Part shown: positions 21,596-33,600 of the stretch, piece by piece
How the letters are laid out: the number at the start of each line of letters is the position of its first letter
How positions within the stretch are numbered: position 1 is the first letter of the stretch
NCBI GenBank assembly: GCA_038380435.1
Contig: JAWZYU010000009.1
Location: forward strand, 65,811,901 to 65,875,900
From: Ryuthela nishihirai
Lineage: Eukaryota; Arthropoda; Arachnida; Araneae; Heptathelidae
Direction: 5' to 3'
DNA length: 64,000 nt
Notes under the pieces: model-generated
Seen by the model: the letters and a program-made list of their open reading frames with translations, nothing else
Told to the model about the DNA's origin: nothing
The model's database searches: none
Translations under genes and position numbers: made by a program

Positions 21596-22574
21596 TATGT
21601 TTCTGTTACCACATGGCTGACTAAAATTTTGAATATCTTTTATGATAAAGGCATCGTTCCAAAGGATTTTACCAGAGCTGTTATTATCCCTATTTTTTTT
21701 AAAAAAAGGTGATCACAGATCTTGTGATAAGTATAGGCATATCAGCCTACTTTCTGTTCCAAGTAAAGTTCTTTGCTTGATTATGCTTAATAGAATTGAG
21801 AATCTGGTTGACTGACAATTGCATAGTAAGCAATGTGCATTCAGAACTGGTAGGGGATGTGTAGATCAGATTTTTTCTCTTGGGCAGATTCTTGAGAAAT
21901 GTGTTAGAGTTCAGTAGAGAAATGTGTAGTTTCAGAAACCTGTGGTTACTAACTTTGTAGATTTCAAAAAGGCTTTTAACTCTATTGACTGTCGTAAGTT
22001 TGGTTAATATGAGAGTGTATGACATACCAGACAAGTTAATTAACATAATGTAAGTTCTCTATAATAGCACCAAATCATGTGTGAGAGTTGGTAGAGCTTG
22101 TAGCAATTGGTTTATCATTGTTTCTTGTGTTTCTCTTTAGTTTGGTTATTGATTATATTATATGAAATTCAATGTAAGGGAAATATTTTGGGCTTAAATG
22201 GTCTAGAGATCTGAAAATTTCTGATTTATATTATGCTGAATATTTGGCCCTTTTGGCAAATGATATTGATGAGATGAACTCTTTCATTATAGCTGTTAAT
22301 GAGACTAGTAGTAGAGTAGGTTTCATCATAAACACAGAAAAAACTAAAGTGATGAAAATTGTTCAGGCAGATTGTGCTTCAGTTGCTTTGAATGACTGCA
22401 CTCTTTAACAAGTGTCTCAGTTTAATTATCTTGGGAGGTATGTAACAGACACCCATGACGTGCAGCATGTGTGCTGGGACTTTTAAGAATCTATGGTGAG
22501 TGTGGAGAAATAGCCATATACACCTAAAGACTAAAATTAGACTGTATAATAGTTTTGTTCTTTCTAGAGTTAAT

Positions 22575-23306
22575 TGTGATGGTCCATCCATTCACTTTTA
22601 CTTTTTCTTAACCAGTTTTACTTTATTTATGTTATATTTATCATTTTGGGGATTATTTCATTTGGACTAGATCACAATTCTTTCTTCTGAGGCGTAGAAA
22701 GAGTTGCGCATATATGCGTGTTTAGTGTGCACGCTAATGTGCACGTTTAGGACACGACTCCTCTTGCATCATAGCTAGCGCCATTGACAGATTCTGCAAA
22801 TGTTTTTCCCAGCGTGCAAGAGACACTGCTGGATTGTATGTAGCATGTATCTAAGTGACGTGAAGTCATGGAGTTGAATTAGAGTAGAGAGTGAGTATGG
22901 AGTTGGAGTTAGGAAGGTGGTGAAAGAGGAAGATGTTAGTAGTCAGTTTTTGTGAGTCATATTTATAGATGGAGTTTTTCTGTAGTTAACTTTTTGTATT
23001 CATCAGCTGAATTAGTGAGTCTTTTGAATTTTTTTGGAAATAAACTTTGTTAATGGAAATATTTGACTTTTGCTATTTTTCTCTTGAACAACATTGATTT
23101 TGGATTAAATTTAAACTTTAACAATTTGACAATCTTTTTTGAATTCTTGCTCGATAAGTAACACTGTATACATAACGAACCCTATTTCAACTTTATTTGG
23201 CAAGTTAATATTGCCTGGCGCCCAATAAGCCATCCAGAGTTTGAATCTATTTTGGATCAGACAACAGGTCCAACTTGAGAAAGTTAATAATCTTTAGAGC
23301 GTTACA
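22575..23306 (+). mobile_element. Solo LTR, copy 2
   Basis: A 732-bp insertion, TGTGATGGTCC to GAGCGTTACA, in LINE copy 3. The LINE reads ...GTTAGTTATGG elsewhere; here TAAT (22571-22574) and TAGT (23307-23310) bracket the insertion, so a 4-bp duplication is likely. GGAAATAAACTTTGTTAATG is a polyadenylation-type segment; TGGCGCCCAATAAG near the 3' end resembles a retroviral/Gypsy primer site. It is colinear with the copy at 16058 and in the same orientation. Confidence 0.78.
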
Positions 23307-23725
23307 TAGTTATGGTAGTGAAACTTGCACCCTTTGTAAGCAAGGTAACAGGAAACTTGATGCTTTTGATTGTAAATGCTTATGCAGTATCTTGGGCAAA
23401 TGGTTCAACTTTGTAAGTAATAATGAGGTTAGGGAGTCTTTGAGCAGCATATTGTGCAGAGAGAGAGACTGTTGATTTGGCCATGTTGTCTATATGCATA
23501 ACTATAGATTAACAAATAGGATTATGAATAGTGTGCTAAAGGCCTCAGAAAGAGGGAGAAACCTAGGATGTGGTGGGTAGATAATGTCAAACAGGATCTT
23601 GTTAGAATTGGTCTACAGTGGCCAGATGCAGCAGATGTAGCTCAGGACAGACATGTTTGTAGAACTAAATTGTAAAATCTGGTTGTACTTCTGTAGCCCA
23701 TGGCTGCTTGAGGATGATGATGAAA

Positions 23726-24462
23726 TGTGCTAACTGCCATTTAAATTTAGGATTGAATTTTGGTTTGGTAGGTAGGACTTTTTGCTAGGAAGTGAAAAGA
23801 GAAATTGCATTTTTTTTTTGTAAATATCTTGCTAGACAGCCTCATGTTATTTTTACACTATGACATGTATATTCTTTTGCTGTTAATATGATTGAAGTTT
23901 TTCTACTGTTAAAAATTATTCCTAAACCAGCAGGATATTACATTTGAATAATACTGAATTTCTTACCTATAGTAACCCTGTTAAATTGTTGACTATAAAT
24001 GGAACATTTTTTCCATGTGACTCTGGCTGTGTTCTGTGCCTTCTGAGTACTGTATCATGCCTCATCCTTTTTTTTTTCTCAGCTAATTTTTTTCTAAGGA
24101 AAGGTAGTACACAAAGAATGGAGATAACCTAGAAGTTTTAATTCAGTTTGTTCTGGTTTCTCATACAACATATAAACGCAAACACACATGGACATGCCTG
24201 CTGGTTTAATGGTTAGGTATGCTACCCACTAGACCAGCTATAGGCTGCTTACTTAGTAAAAGATTTAATTGAAAATCAGTATTTCAGCTTACCAGCTCAC
24301 TCAGAGTACCTGAAATATCAGGAAGTAATTTGTTGATGTCCCACTACACTAATAATTTTCTATAAATTTGTTTTATAATATGTTTCAGCCAACCAGCTGC
24401 AATATATGAGAGTTTATACAATTTAACAATTGTGTTGTAACCTTATAATTTGACTCCTTCAG
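23726..24462. other. Rest of intron 1
   Basis: AT-rich. At 24195-24250 GCTGGTTTAATGGTTAGGTA is tRNA-like (box A type) and could be a SINE remnant, but no box B follows. The acceptor tract of exon 2 is at the end. Confidence 0.45.
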
Positions 24463-24599
24463 GCTATGTTACCAGTATTTTGGATGATGCACAACTTTTT
24501 TCTTCTCATGCTAAGAAAAAAGGATTAGATGTAGAAGATGTTCGTTTAGCCATTCAGCTACAGATGGATAAATATTTCACTACACCACCTCCAAGAGAA
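24463..24599 (+). CDS. TAF9: TAF9 exon 2: rest of the histone fold
   Basis: Completes Arg40 (C from exon 1 plus GC here) and runs to Glu85. It carries the end of helix alpha2 ([20 protein letters not shown]) and helix alpha3 ([10 protein letters not shown]), followed by the conserved FTTPPPRE segment that closes the histone-fold region in TAF9 proteins. The acceptor is CTTCAG ending at 24462; the donor is GTAAGT at 24600. The reading frame runs open past the donor for a short distance, but homology stops exactly at the donor. Confidence 0.95.
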
Positions 24600-25303
24600 G
24601 TAAGTAGCTTCAAGTATAACAGTATAATATATACGTAATAAGTTAGGTATAAATATAACATGGCTTGAGAAATCCACTCATCCAGTCATCTCATATATAT
24701 GAAAAGTTAGGGGAGACAGGTGTAGAGAAACTTGTTTAGAGAACTCTATAATTAAAATTGCCCCATCTAGATGGAAGCATTGGATGGATTCATCTCAGAA
24801 TCAGTACATAGGCAAAAGGAGAAAGTGACAAGATATTATTCCAATTGAAGCAAAATTTCACATTTATTGGTTATGGAAATGCTACCTACATGTGTTTGAC
24901 ATTAATATGTATTATGACGCCATGATTGGCTATGCACAAAACTACATGTCTAGGTATCATGTCCTACAGCTTTCAATATCCATATCTCTCAACTCCTAAT
25001 TTTTGACCCATTCTCCCAATTTGTTGGATAGATTTTCCCCCCACAGTTTTCAAGTTAGTACTGATCCAACCACCCCTTTTGGCCATTTTTTAATCAAAAT
25101 TAATACTATTTTTCTTTGTATTATTAACAGTAGCACTAAAAAATGTGGTAAACATAATGTTTTATACAATAAAAGGTTATAACAAGGTTGAAGAGAGTGT
25201 TAAAAATGTTCACTCTAATGGATATCTCATTATATAGGACAGGTCCTTGATTTATAGATAAAAATATGTGTATTGCTAAATTTGAATAAATCATGAAATA
25301 TTA
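24600..25303. other. Intron 2 sequence without recognised elements
   Basis: No repeat or gene recognised. An 11-bp target duplication for the SINE that follows lies at the right end. Confidence 0.5.
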
Positions 25304-25693
25304 GGAGCGGGGGTGGCTCAGTCGGTAGCGTGCCAGGCTCATAATCTGTAGCTCCCAGGTTCAAGTCCCAGCTGGGTCAGCGTTGAGATTTATCTCCGCA
25401 AAATTCCCTGCCTGTGGTCAGTAGGGGGATACCAATGGGCTTGGAAAGGCCACTGTCCGTTGGATGGGACGTTAAGCTGTGGCCCTGTGTGCGGGAGAGC
25501 CATAACCCTGTGCACGTTAAAGAACACACTGGATGGCCTTGACAGGAGGCTAACATCTGTCTCCCAACAGCTGTTCCAGTGGGTCCCCTCCCCCAACCTT
25601 CTCTGAGCCTTTGGGATCCATGTGACCTGGCCATTTAGCCCATGTTGAGCAAAAAAGTGCCACTCAGAGGTAAAACAACCCAACCCACAACCT
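25304..25693 (+). mobile_element. SINE family 1, copy E
   Basis: A full-length copy of 390 bp with an exact 11-bp target duplication ATGAAATATTA on each side (25293-25303, 25694-25704). The head is GCGGGGGTGGCTCAGTCGGT, box B GGTTCAAGTCCC, the core TTGGATGGGACGTTAAGC and GTGCACGTTAAAGAACACAC. The tail ends AACAACCCAACCC. The precise duplication shows LINE-style retrotransposition. Confidence 0.93.
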
Positions 25694-25704
25694 ATGAAAT
25701 ATTA

Positions 25705-26945
25705 CACAGTCAAATGCTTTTGAATGATATGTTTTAAATCAAACAGTACCAAGAAACTTCCTAGTTGTATAATAACAAATGGTACAGGAGGTTCCCATTA
25801 TATGTTTCCCCACATACATAAGCCAAATATTTTAGGAACTCGATGTAAAAATTTTCTGTACCTTCAAGAATTGCAACCATGGACCATGAATGACAATATC
25901 ATTTTTCAGAAGCATAGATGTTAATAATGGAAGGTTAAGAGGAGCATTCAACAAAATTTATGAGGCTGTGGATTATTTTAGAACCATGGTCCTCTCTATG
26001 ATCATTCTGCCAAGGTTGAACATGAGCTATGAGATTGTTTCGTCTGGTCAAAGCCATCTAAAGAGAAAGCCTGATGTCATGTGACTGGCATGGTTAATGA
26101 TGTCAGAAGTGGGGGCTGCGCATTGCATCATAGTTTTAAGTCAGTGGATCTGATTCGTTCCTAATTTGATGTAGTGTTATTTAAATGATTTCATTTTCTG
26201 TAATGAATTGAATCAAATATCAATTATAAGGAAAATTATCATAAATGCAGAGAAGAATTTCATTCTTGCAGGAAATATTTTCACAGACATGAAAAAAAAC
26301 TTTTTTCTCGATGCAAAAAATATTCAATAAACATATTATCTAAACATAGTTACACAATATTTTTTGTTAATTAAATTGTAAATGGTATTATAAGAAAATG
26401 GATATAGATAAAATATGAATTTTAAAGCATAATTTTATTGATTTAAAAAAAATTTAAATGAATATATGAGTTACATTTGCAAACATATTGGAAGAGAGAA
26501 ATATCTATTCTTAGGTTAGCAAAATATATACATACTAACTTCAGATAGGGTATTAATATATTAGACAGATAGGTTTAATATACTATATTTCAGATAGGAT
26601 ATAAATATTGATAAATATCACATATACAATCTGTCACTAAAAATGTTGATGGTTATATTTCATATAAAACTTTTAAATTTCACATAGTTTATGTTCTAAG
26701 AAGAAAGCTATTGAGATCAGAATTCATTCACAGCTGACCAAATCATCAGTGCAATTCTACTATTTTATTAATGAGACTAGAATTTTCTTACTAAGACTTA
26801 AATCATCAGTATCACATAATTGAAATAAACCCCCAATACAAACACCAAAATGAAAGATTTGTTTAACAAACACGATGACATAAAAATTACTTTGAATTAT
26901 TTACAGCTAAATATATTGACTACACATACATCCAACAAGAATAGT
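25705..26945. other. Intron 2 AT-rich sequence
   Basis: No element recognised. 26520-26640 has short repeats of TTAGATAGG-like words. Confidence 0.45.
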
Positions 26946-27535
26946 AAATATTCAAAATCCACATCAAATATGCCAATGATAACTCAATCATATTGTATGC
27001 TTCAAAAAGCATTTTGCAACAACTAATGTCTATCATTGAGACATACTAGCAGATAAGTGAAATTTTTTGTTGTATACTATAATACTGATAGAAACTTACA
27101 AGACAAATATTTGAAACCCACATCAAATATTCCAATGATAACCCAGTCATACCATATGATTCAAAAAATAGTTTGCAATAACTAATGTCTACCATTGAGA
27201 CATACCAGTAGACAAGTGAAAATTAATAAGCATAACATGTGACCACTATGTTAATGCCTAACATAGTTTGTAAGAGATACGAATATAAAAAAATTACAGA
27301 TTTCAGTGCAACATTGGAGAGTTCATAATAACTAGAAATATAACCCGTGCAGCTTGTTAAGGAAAATGATAACAATGAATACCATATACTGATGATAGTA
27401 ATTACAAAACAAATAAATATTTGAAATCCACATCAAATATACTGATGATAAATCAATCATACTGTATGCTTCAAAAAATAGTGTGTGATAACCAATATCT
27501 ATCATTGAAGACATATCAGTAGACAATATAATTAG
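26946..27535. repeat. ~155-bp diverged repeat
   Basis: Three related units start near 26949, 27108 and 27418. Each has CCACATCAAATAT, CAATCATA (or CAGTCATA), CTAATGTCTA (or CCAATATCTA), and GACATA(C/T)CAGTAGACAA-like words. Spacings of about 159 and 310 bp fit a ~155-bp period with one lost or unrecognisable unit. Confidence 0.75.
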
Positions 27536-27727
27536 CTGCTGAGGTACATCCAATACTAAATTCGTTTTTGTTGTTAAATGAATATATGAAATACTTATAA
27601 ACAAAATACAGTTACATATGGCGATCCACTATAATTACTATGGCAGCCAGGAACACATTTATGAGGCATGGTAACAATAATAATTACTATAAATACATCA
27701 TCATCATCATCCTCAAGAAGCCATGGG

Positions 27728-28207
27728 CTACGGAAGTCCAACCAGACCATGCAATTTAGTTCTCCAAGCAAGTCTATCCTGAGCTACATCTACTGCATCT
27801 GGCCACTGCACACCAATTCTAACAAGGTCCTGTTTGACATTGTCTGCCCACTGCATCCTAGGTCTCCCCTTCTTTCTGAGGCCTTTAGGCACACTGTTCA
27901 TAACCCTATTCGCCAATCTATAATTATTCATATGGGCAACATGGCCAAACCAACGGAGTCTCTCTCTGCACAATATGCTGCTTAAAGGAGGTTGCAAACT
28001 CCTTTGCCTAACCTCATCATTAGTTACAAAGTTGAACCACCTAATGCCCAAGATACTGCGTAAGCATCTGGAATCAAAAGCATCTAGTTTCCTGTTATCT
28101 TGTTTACAAAGTGTCAAAGTTTCACTACCATAACTAACCCTAGAAAGAACCAAACTATTATACAGTCTAATTTTAGTCTTTAGGTGTATATGCCTATTTC
28201 TCCACAC
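27728..28207 (-). pseudogene. C-terminal domain of LINE copy 4
   Basis: 159 open codons. It starts within the region after the RT (RNRHIHLKTKIRLYNSLVLS), continues with YGSETLTLCKQDNRKLDAFD, LRSILGIRWFNFVTNDEV and the GRPRMQWADNVKQDLVRIG block, and ends DRLAWRTKLHGLVGLP. These are conserved across this group of LINEs. The domain's role is unknown; it is separated from the RT by a frameshift. Confidence 0.85.
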
Positions 28208-28350
28208 TCTCCCTAGATTCTTAAAAGTCCCGGCAGCAATCCCTATTCATCTGTTAATCTCATGCCGCACATCACCAGTATCTGTTACATAGCTCCCAAG
28301 ATAATTAAACTGACACCTGTTCAAGACTGCAACCATTCAGATTAACTGAA

Positions 28351-28866
28351 TCACAGCCTGCCTGACCAATTTTCATCAGTTTTCTCTCTGTTTATAACCA
28401 AACCTACTCTAGTACCAGTTTCATCAACAACTTGAATGAAAGAGTTCATCTCATCAACATTATTTGCCAAAAGGGCTAAATCATCAACATAATCTAAATC
28501 AGAAATTTTCCTATCACCAGCCCATTTAAGGCCAAAAGCTTTCCCTTGAAGTGAATTTTGCATAACATAATCAATAACCAAGCTAAAGAGAAAAGGAGAC
28601 AAAATGCACCCTTGTTGAACACCAGAAGTAATGATAAACCAATTGCTACAAGCCTTACCAACTCTCACACATGACTCAGTGTTATTATAGAGAGATATAC
28701 CATATGATTTATATGGTGGTATACCATATGATTTCACAATTAACCACAAATTGTGATGATCAACAGAGTTGAAAGCCTTTTTGAAATCAACAAAGCTAGC
28801 AACCAAAGGTTTCTGAAACTCAAAACATTTCTCAAGAATCTGCCTAAGTGAAAATATCTGATCCAC
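28351..28866 (-). pseudogene. Reverse transcriptase core of LINE copy 4
   Basis: 171 open codons: DQIFSLRQILEKCFEFQKPL, VDFKKAFNSVD, QQGCILSPFLFSLVIDYVM, and LDYVDDLALLANN. The catalytic YADD box reads YVDD here, an A-to-V change also found in active retroelements elsewhere. A small duplication (SYGIPPYKSYGISLYNN) replaces the normal spacing, so even if the frame were open the enzyme would be damaged. Confidence 0.85.
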
Positions 28867-30299
28867 ACATCCCCCCTACCACTTCTGAATCCACATTGCT
28901 CATCACGCAATTGACTGTCAACCAGATTCTTAATTCTATTAAGCACAATCATGGAAAGAACTTTACATGGAAAAGAGAGTAGGCTGATACCCCAATAGTT
29001 ATCACAAGAACTGCGATCACCTTTTTTGAAAATAGGGATAACAATAGCTCTGGTAAAATCCTTAGGAACCATGCCTTTATCATAAAAGATATTCAGAATT
29101 TCAGTCATCCAAGTGGTAACCGAAACATTTCCAGCTCTAAGCATTTCTGTAGTAATTTCATCTGCCCCTGGGGATTTATGAAGTTTAAGTTTAGAAACAG
29201 CCAAAATAACTTCAGATTGTGTTATAGGGCCACCATTAAAGCCACCAATGCATCTATCATCATTGCAAACAATGGGAATAGAACTAACCGCATTGTTTAG
29301 AATATCACTGAAATGCTCAGCCCACCTAGCCATGACAGAATCCTCACCTTCTATAACCTTACCTTGTTTATCCTTCAGTCCCTGTATACTGTATATATAA
29401 TGTAATATATACTGTATATATAATGTATATATAATGTAATATTGTTTATATTTAAATCCCTGTATACCTGTCTGTTTTCTACCACACAAAATATTAACTA
29501 TCTGGTACAGCTCTCTGCTGTTGTGCTGTCTAACTGCTTCCTCGGCTTTGTCAGCCAAACCATCAAGCCAAAGATTCTTATCAGCAGCTAACTGATCTTT
29601 TACACGTTTATTAAGTTCTCTGTAATGCTTTCTATTAGGACTAGTAGGGTATTGATTAAGGACATTCCTGCAGTTCTTTCTTTCCGAAATAAGCTCAAGT
29701 GCCTTATCACTCAGATAATTCTGTCTCTTCTGCTCCTTTTTTCCTAAAAGAGTACTGTTAGTGTCCAAAAAAGTCTGTTTAAAATGATCCCATTCTTCCT
29801 CAACTTCAGTAGTAAGCATACCATGAATGTCATAACGACTAAGTAACCTATCATGGTAAGCTTTGGCTATAACTGGGTCTTTCAGAGCTTCAGTATTAAA
29901 AGCAAATTTTTTAACCGTATCACAACACTTTTTAAGTTTAAGTTGCAAGACACTTTTAACAAGATAATGGTCAGATCCAATTTCAGCTCCCCTATATGAC
30001 CTGGTATTCCTAACAGAACTAGCCCATTTGCTGTTAATTAATATATAATCAATCATATTCTTATGCAGCCCATCGGGTGAAACCCATATGTACTTATGTA
30101 TGTTGCGGTGTTTGTAATAAGTGTTAGTTATTCTGAATCCATTGAGTTTACTTATCTGCAGGAGACGCTGCCCATTGCCATTGCAGCTACCAATACCAAA
30201 AGGGCCTATTACTCCTCCCCAAAGGTCAGAGTCAGTACCAACTTTGGCATTGAAGTCACCAGGAACAAGGGTAATATCTCCTTTCTTGACAGAATTCAA
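28740..30299 (-). pseudogene. Endonuclease C-terminal half to RT start, LINE copy 4
   Basis: The longest open frame in the window, 519 codons. It carries the second half of the APE endonuclease (VPGDFNAKVG, NMIDYILINSKW, IGSDHYLV: the metal/phosphate-binding D, N and H motifs), then the linker and the RT N-terminal motifs (KLHKSPGADEI, TRAIVIPIFKKGD, QCGFRSGRG). It ends after a frameshift in GCVDQ. The AT-rich insertion adds about 25 codons of Tyr/Ile-rich sequence without breaking the frame. Confidence 0.87.
29385..29460. repeat. AT-rich microsatellite in LINE copy 4
   Basis: TGTATATATAATGTAATATA-like words expanded between two copies of the LINE segment CCCTGTATAC. Not present in the other LINE copies at this place. 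Confidence 0.8.
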
Positions 30300-30808
30300 A
30301 ATATCCTGAAGTTGTTCATAAAACCTTCCTTCTCATCCTCATCAGCATCCTCAGTGGGGGCATAATAGCAGATAACATTTAAGTCTTTAACGCTTGTCTG
30401 AAAATTTGCTGTAAGAAACCTTTCATTAATGCACTCATATCCTAGAAGAGCATCGCTAGCATGTCTGCTGAGAAGCAGACCAACGCCTTGGTGATGCTTA
30501 TTGTCGTCCCTCCCTGAAAAGAGAAATTTAAGATTATTTTTAAGAATCTGACCTTTATCTGTCCATCTGGTCTCTTGCAAGCCAAGAATATCTAAATTAT
30601 AATGGTGGAATTCTTGTGTGAGGACATCAAGAGAAAAAGCTCTGTGCAGAGTCCTCACATTCCAACTACCTATGGAGAGAAAATGGTTAGTGGGATGTTT
30701 AAAGAAACTATGTTTATTGAGAGAGGGAATGCCGACAATATCAAATAGCCCCCTAATCGCAGACATGGGGCAAAGACCTGTTCCCCCACCACTAAAGGCT
30801 GAAGCCAT
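30296..30808 (-). pseudogene. Endonuclease N-terminal half of LINE copy 4
   Basis: 170 open codons. SIGSWNVRTLHRAFS carries the first catalytic Asn, DILGLQETRW the catalytic Glu, and VICYYAPTEDADEDEK the Tyr/Asp region of an APE-type endonuclease. The overlap with the next frame at 30296-30299 marks a single frameshift. I cannot tell whether the Met at 30808 is the real start; the 5' UTR homology continues upstream. Confidence 0.85.
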
Positions 30809-31255
30809 CTACACTGGAAGACTTCCTCCAATGTAGAATTTGACGATGCCAATAGAAGCAAAGAGTTCAGGTGCCTGCAATGACCTCTGCTCAGGATTAT
30901 CCAACAGCTGATAAACATATCCTGTGAATCTATTCACTTGGGGCTGTCAACCCACAAATAAAGAGAAAACACAGTGGAAGATTTTCCCTCCACAGAAACT
31001 CACCAGTGCAGCAAATTCAGGATCCATAATCAAGCTCAGAGCCTTATTTCAGTCCAGTCCAGTAGGTTTATATCGTCAGCACCAGGACCCTGTATGGTTG
31101 ACCACTCCTCAGCAGGGTAGAAAAAAAAAAGAAAAGTAGCTGTAGTTTCCAAGTCAGTAGGCCATGCTCAACTGGCCTCCCCTTCCGTTCACTTCCACAA
31201 GAGAGTATCTCTTTTGAAAGGTACTAATGGTCTGCACCACAAGAAGGTGGGGTCG

Positions 31256-33142
31256 GACAAAAGAAGAAATAGTTCAATTAATTTCTTTATGCTTTCATTT
31301 TGGAAAGGGTGAATAAATATTTTATTGTCGAGCTTTTTTGTGGAAATGAAGGCATTGAAAAACTCATTCAAAAGTTTTCTTTTCTTAGTGAGGAGATGTT
31401 ATTTTTCAGTTTAGAAAAGGGAATATATTTTGTTTTTCCTATATTCAAATTACTTTTGACCATTTAGTATGTGTTTTGAAGTGTGATATAACATGTAGTG
31501 AAAACCTCAGTAGATGTCCCAAGCAGTGCTGGGGCACTTCTGTTAGTATCTAATATTTAACCCCTTCAGACCTGATTTTTTGTTTATAGAAGAAAAAATG
31601 TCTCCATTTAAATGTGCTTTATTTATGACCAAAGAAACAAGAATGGACAAAATTATTTTGTTAAACATCATTTCACTGAAATTCAACATGTACATTATAA
31701 TGTAGAAACTGCCCCAAAAGTTGCAAAATTTTGAAATCTATGAAAGCAGTAAAAATGGGATGTAAAAGAAAAGAATTATAAATTTTATTCACTTTGTCAT
31801 GATAAACATATTAATGAATGACACCAGTGAAATGTAGGAAACTAGTCCATTCATGTGTACTAAAGACTGGTCTACATTTTGCAAATGTTGAAAGACCCCA
31901 AGTACCTCTTCCTGTGTTTAAAAAAATTTTAAGAAGTAATGTACACAGGTATGAAAATAACAATTTTCTTCAGAAGTTAATTAAAAACTAATAATTGTTA
32001 CATCAAATCACTTACTAAAATGTAATTTTAGAAGTTGTAATGATTCATCGGTTTTTATTTGAGAAAAATGTTTAGGGCAAGTATTCAATAACTCTTTAAA
32101 TATTAAACAAGTATTAAAAATCGAGATTTAAGTGAGATCTTTGGTTTACCTTCAGTAACATTGTTACATTGAAAACTTATTTTCAGAGTTGGAGAGTTTT
32201 GAATGTGGCTTTCTGTTCAAATAAAATGGAAGTATGGAAACATTTTGGTATATTGTGCATATGAAGTATAAAAACAGTACATTAGAGATGAAACTGGTGA
32301 ACTTACAAATTTAAAATTCATCTGTAAGGAATAAAAGGTTAACACAAATAACTAAGTTTGCTTGGAATACTAGAAAGTCAGTAAAGAAATACTTGGAAAC
32401 TCAAGGGAGTATATGTAGATTCAAATTGTAAGAAGATGGGAGGGTGAGCTTGAAGCTCTGACTGTAACAGGAACTATAAATCATTATTTATAAATAATAT
32501 AAAAAGGATCTATAAATCTGTAATGCTTTTGAAATTAACTAATTAAATAGCTCCAGGAAAACTGTAGAAAGTGATGTTCTCCAGGGAATTTGTCCAAAAT
32601 ATGTCAAAGAAAAGGCAGAAAATCACCGTAAGCAAAAATGAGGTCAAAATTAATTTTATCAATAGATTTTTGCAAAAATTGTGATGGGCACAATTTTTTT
32701 TCTTAATTCTTGCAGTAATTACTATTAAGTTATTTATACAGTGAAATTATTGCAACACAAGCTGTAATGCTTTTTCTCTAGTGTCATAATAGCTTAAACT
32801 TAATGAATTCTCACTATCTTAGACATTTGAGCTATTTTAATAATGGGGTTTTGGATATTCATAAAATTCCTAATTGGAAAAATTTTGATTATTTGAAAAG
32901 TAGCTTATTATGTTTATAGTAAAATGTCCTGTGTTTGTTGTCATTTTTATAAATATAGCAACATTATTGCAGGCAAAAGTACAATTAGTACAACAGGCAA
33001 AAAGTACAATTAAAAATATATATATATTGTGAAAATCTCTTGTGAATGATTTATTTCCAGGCAAACTATAAAACACTAAATTTCAATATATTTATTTGAT
33101 AATTAAAAATAAAAGCTGTCACTCCTATCATGAAATATTTTA
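31256..33142. other. Intron 2 sequence without recognised elements
   Basis: AT-rich. TTAACCCCTTCAGACC at 31558 recalls the TTAA-element ends but lacks a partner. Nothing else is recognised. Confidence 0.45.
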
Positions 33143-33260
33143 ACCTTTACAGTGCCATACCTGAAAAACTGAATTATACTAGGTGGCCAAGCTTTTTTAA
33201 TTGTGCTCATTCAGAAAAAAATTTTAAATTAAAATATGATAAATAATGAGGATTACTTTG
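33143..33260. mobile_element. Left-end fragment of a piggyBac-type element (E)
   Basis: TTAACCTTTACAGTGCC, then CCTGAAAAACTGA, GGCCAAGC and TTGTGCTCA line up with the left end of element B. Diverged; no right end was found. Confidence 0.5.
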
Positions 33261-33600
33261 ACTTTGATGATGATTTTGGATGACTTTGTAATATAGTACT
33301 TTATGAGTATGTATTTAGAAGTTATAGCTAAAGTTGAGAATTAGATTATATCAATAATATTTATCAAAATGAGAGTATGTGCAAATTGTAATTATTTTAC
33401 GCAAGTTGATTATATTGCTGTAAAACTGACTTGGATGTGAAACAGGTTATTTTTTTTTATCAGGCTCGAAAGTGCTAATTCTTTCATAATGGTGATAAAA
33501 TGCAATGATTGGCAAGTCCCAACTAATATACAGAATTTTGTTTTCATTCTTGAAAACTTGTACTTCACTTACCACTTTTATTTGTGCATTGCAGCATAAT

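Larger units (their letters stand above)
20640..23725 (+). mobile_element. RTE-like LINE relic, copy 3
   Basis: Plus-strand copy. It has the family 5' UTR (20640-20800), then a large deletion removing most of the endonuclease, then the linker (GKKEQRQNYFSDKALKLI at 20855), RT and C terminus (RWWVDNVKQDLVRIG-like near 23570-23610), and a GGATGATGATG tail. A SINE 2 (21008-21216) and a solo LTR (22575-23306) interrupt it. Stops and frameshifts are common. The longest RT-linker piece is at 21245-21595. Confidence 0.83.
27696..31255 (-). mobile_element. RTE-like LINE, copy 4 (most complete)
   Basis: The near full-length family member, about 3.56 kb on the minus strand. It has a 5' UTR, an APE-type endonuclease, a linker, an RT and a C-terminal domain (RLRWFGHVAHMNNYRLANRV, then RPRMQWADN), ending in a (GAT)n tail at 27696. 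The order is one ORF broken by only a few frameshifts (near 30298, 28800 and 28300). An AT-rich tract at about 29385-29460 is an in-frame insertion. Family placement (RTE-like) follows from EN+RT without a visible gag ORF and a short trinucleotide tail. Confidence 0.88.

Noticed and set aside
24195..24250. tRNA gene
   Set aside because: Only a box A-like half is present, with no acceptor stem or box B.
24463..24638. A separate small gene at exon 2
   Set aside because: Homology to TAF9 stops at the GTAAGT donor, and the extension is intronic read-through.
31558..32345. TTAACCCCTTCAGACC and a later AGGTTAAC as a TTAA element
   Set aside because: The right side does not mirror the left beyond TTAA and no shared interior was found.
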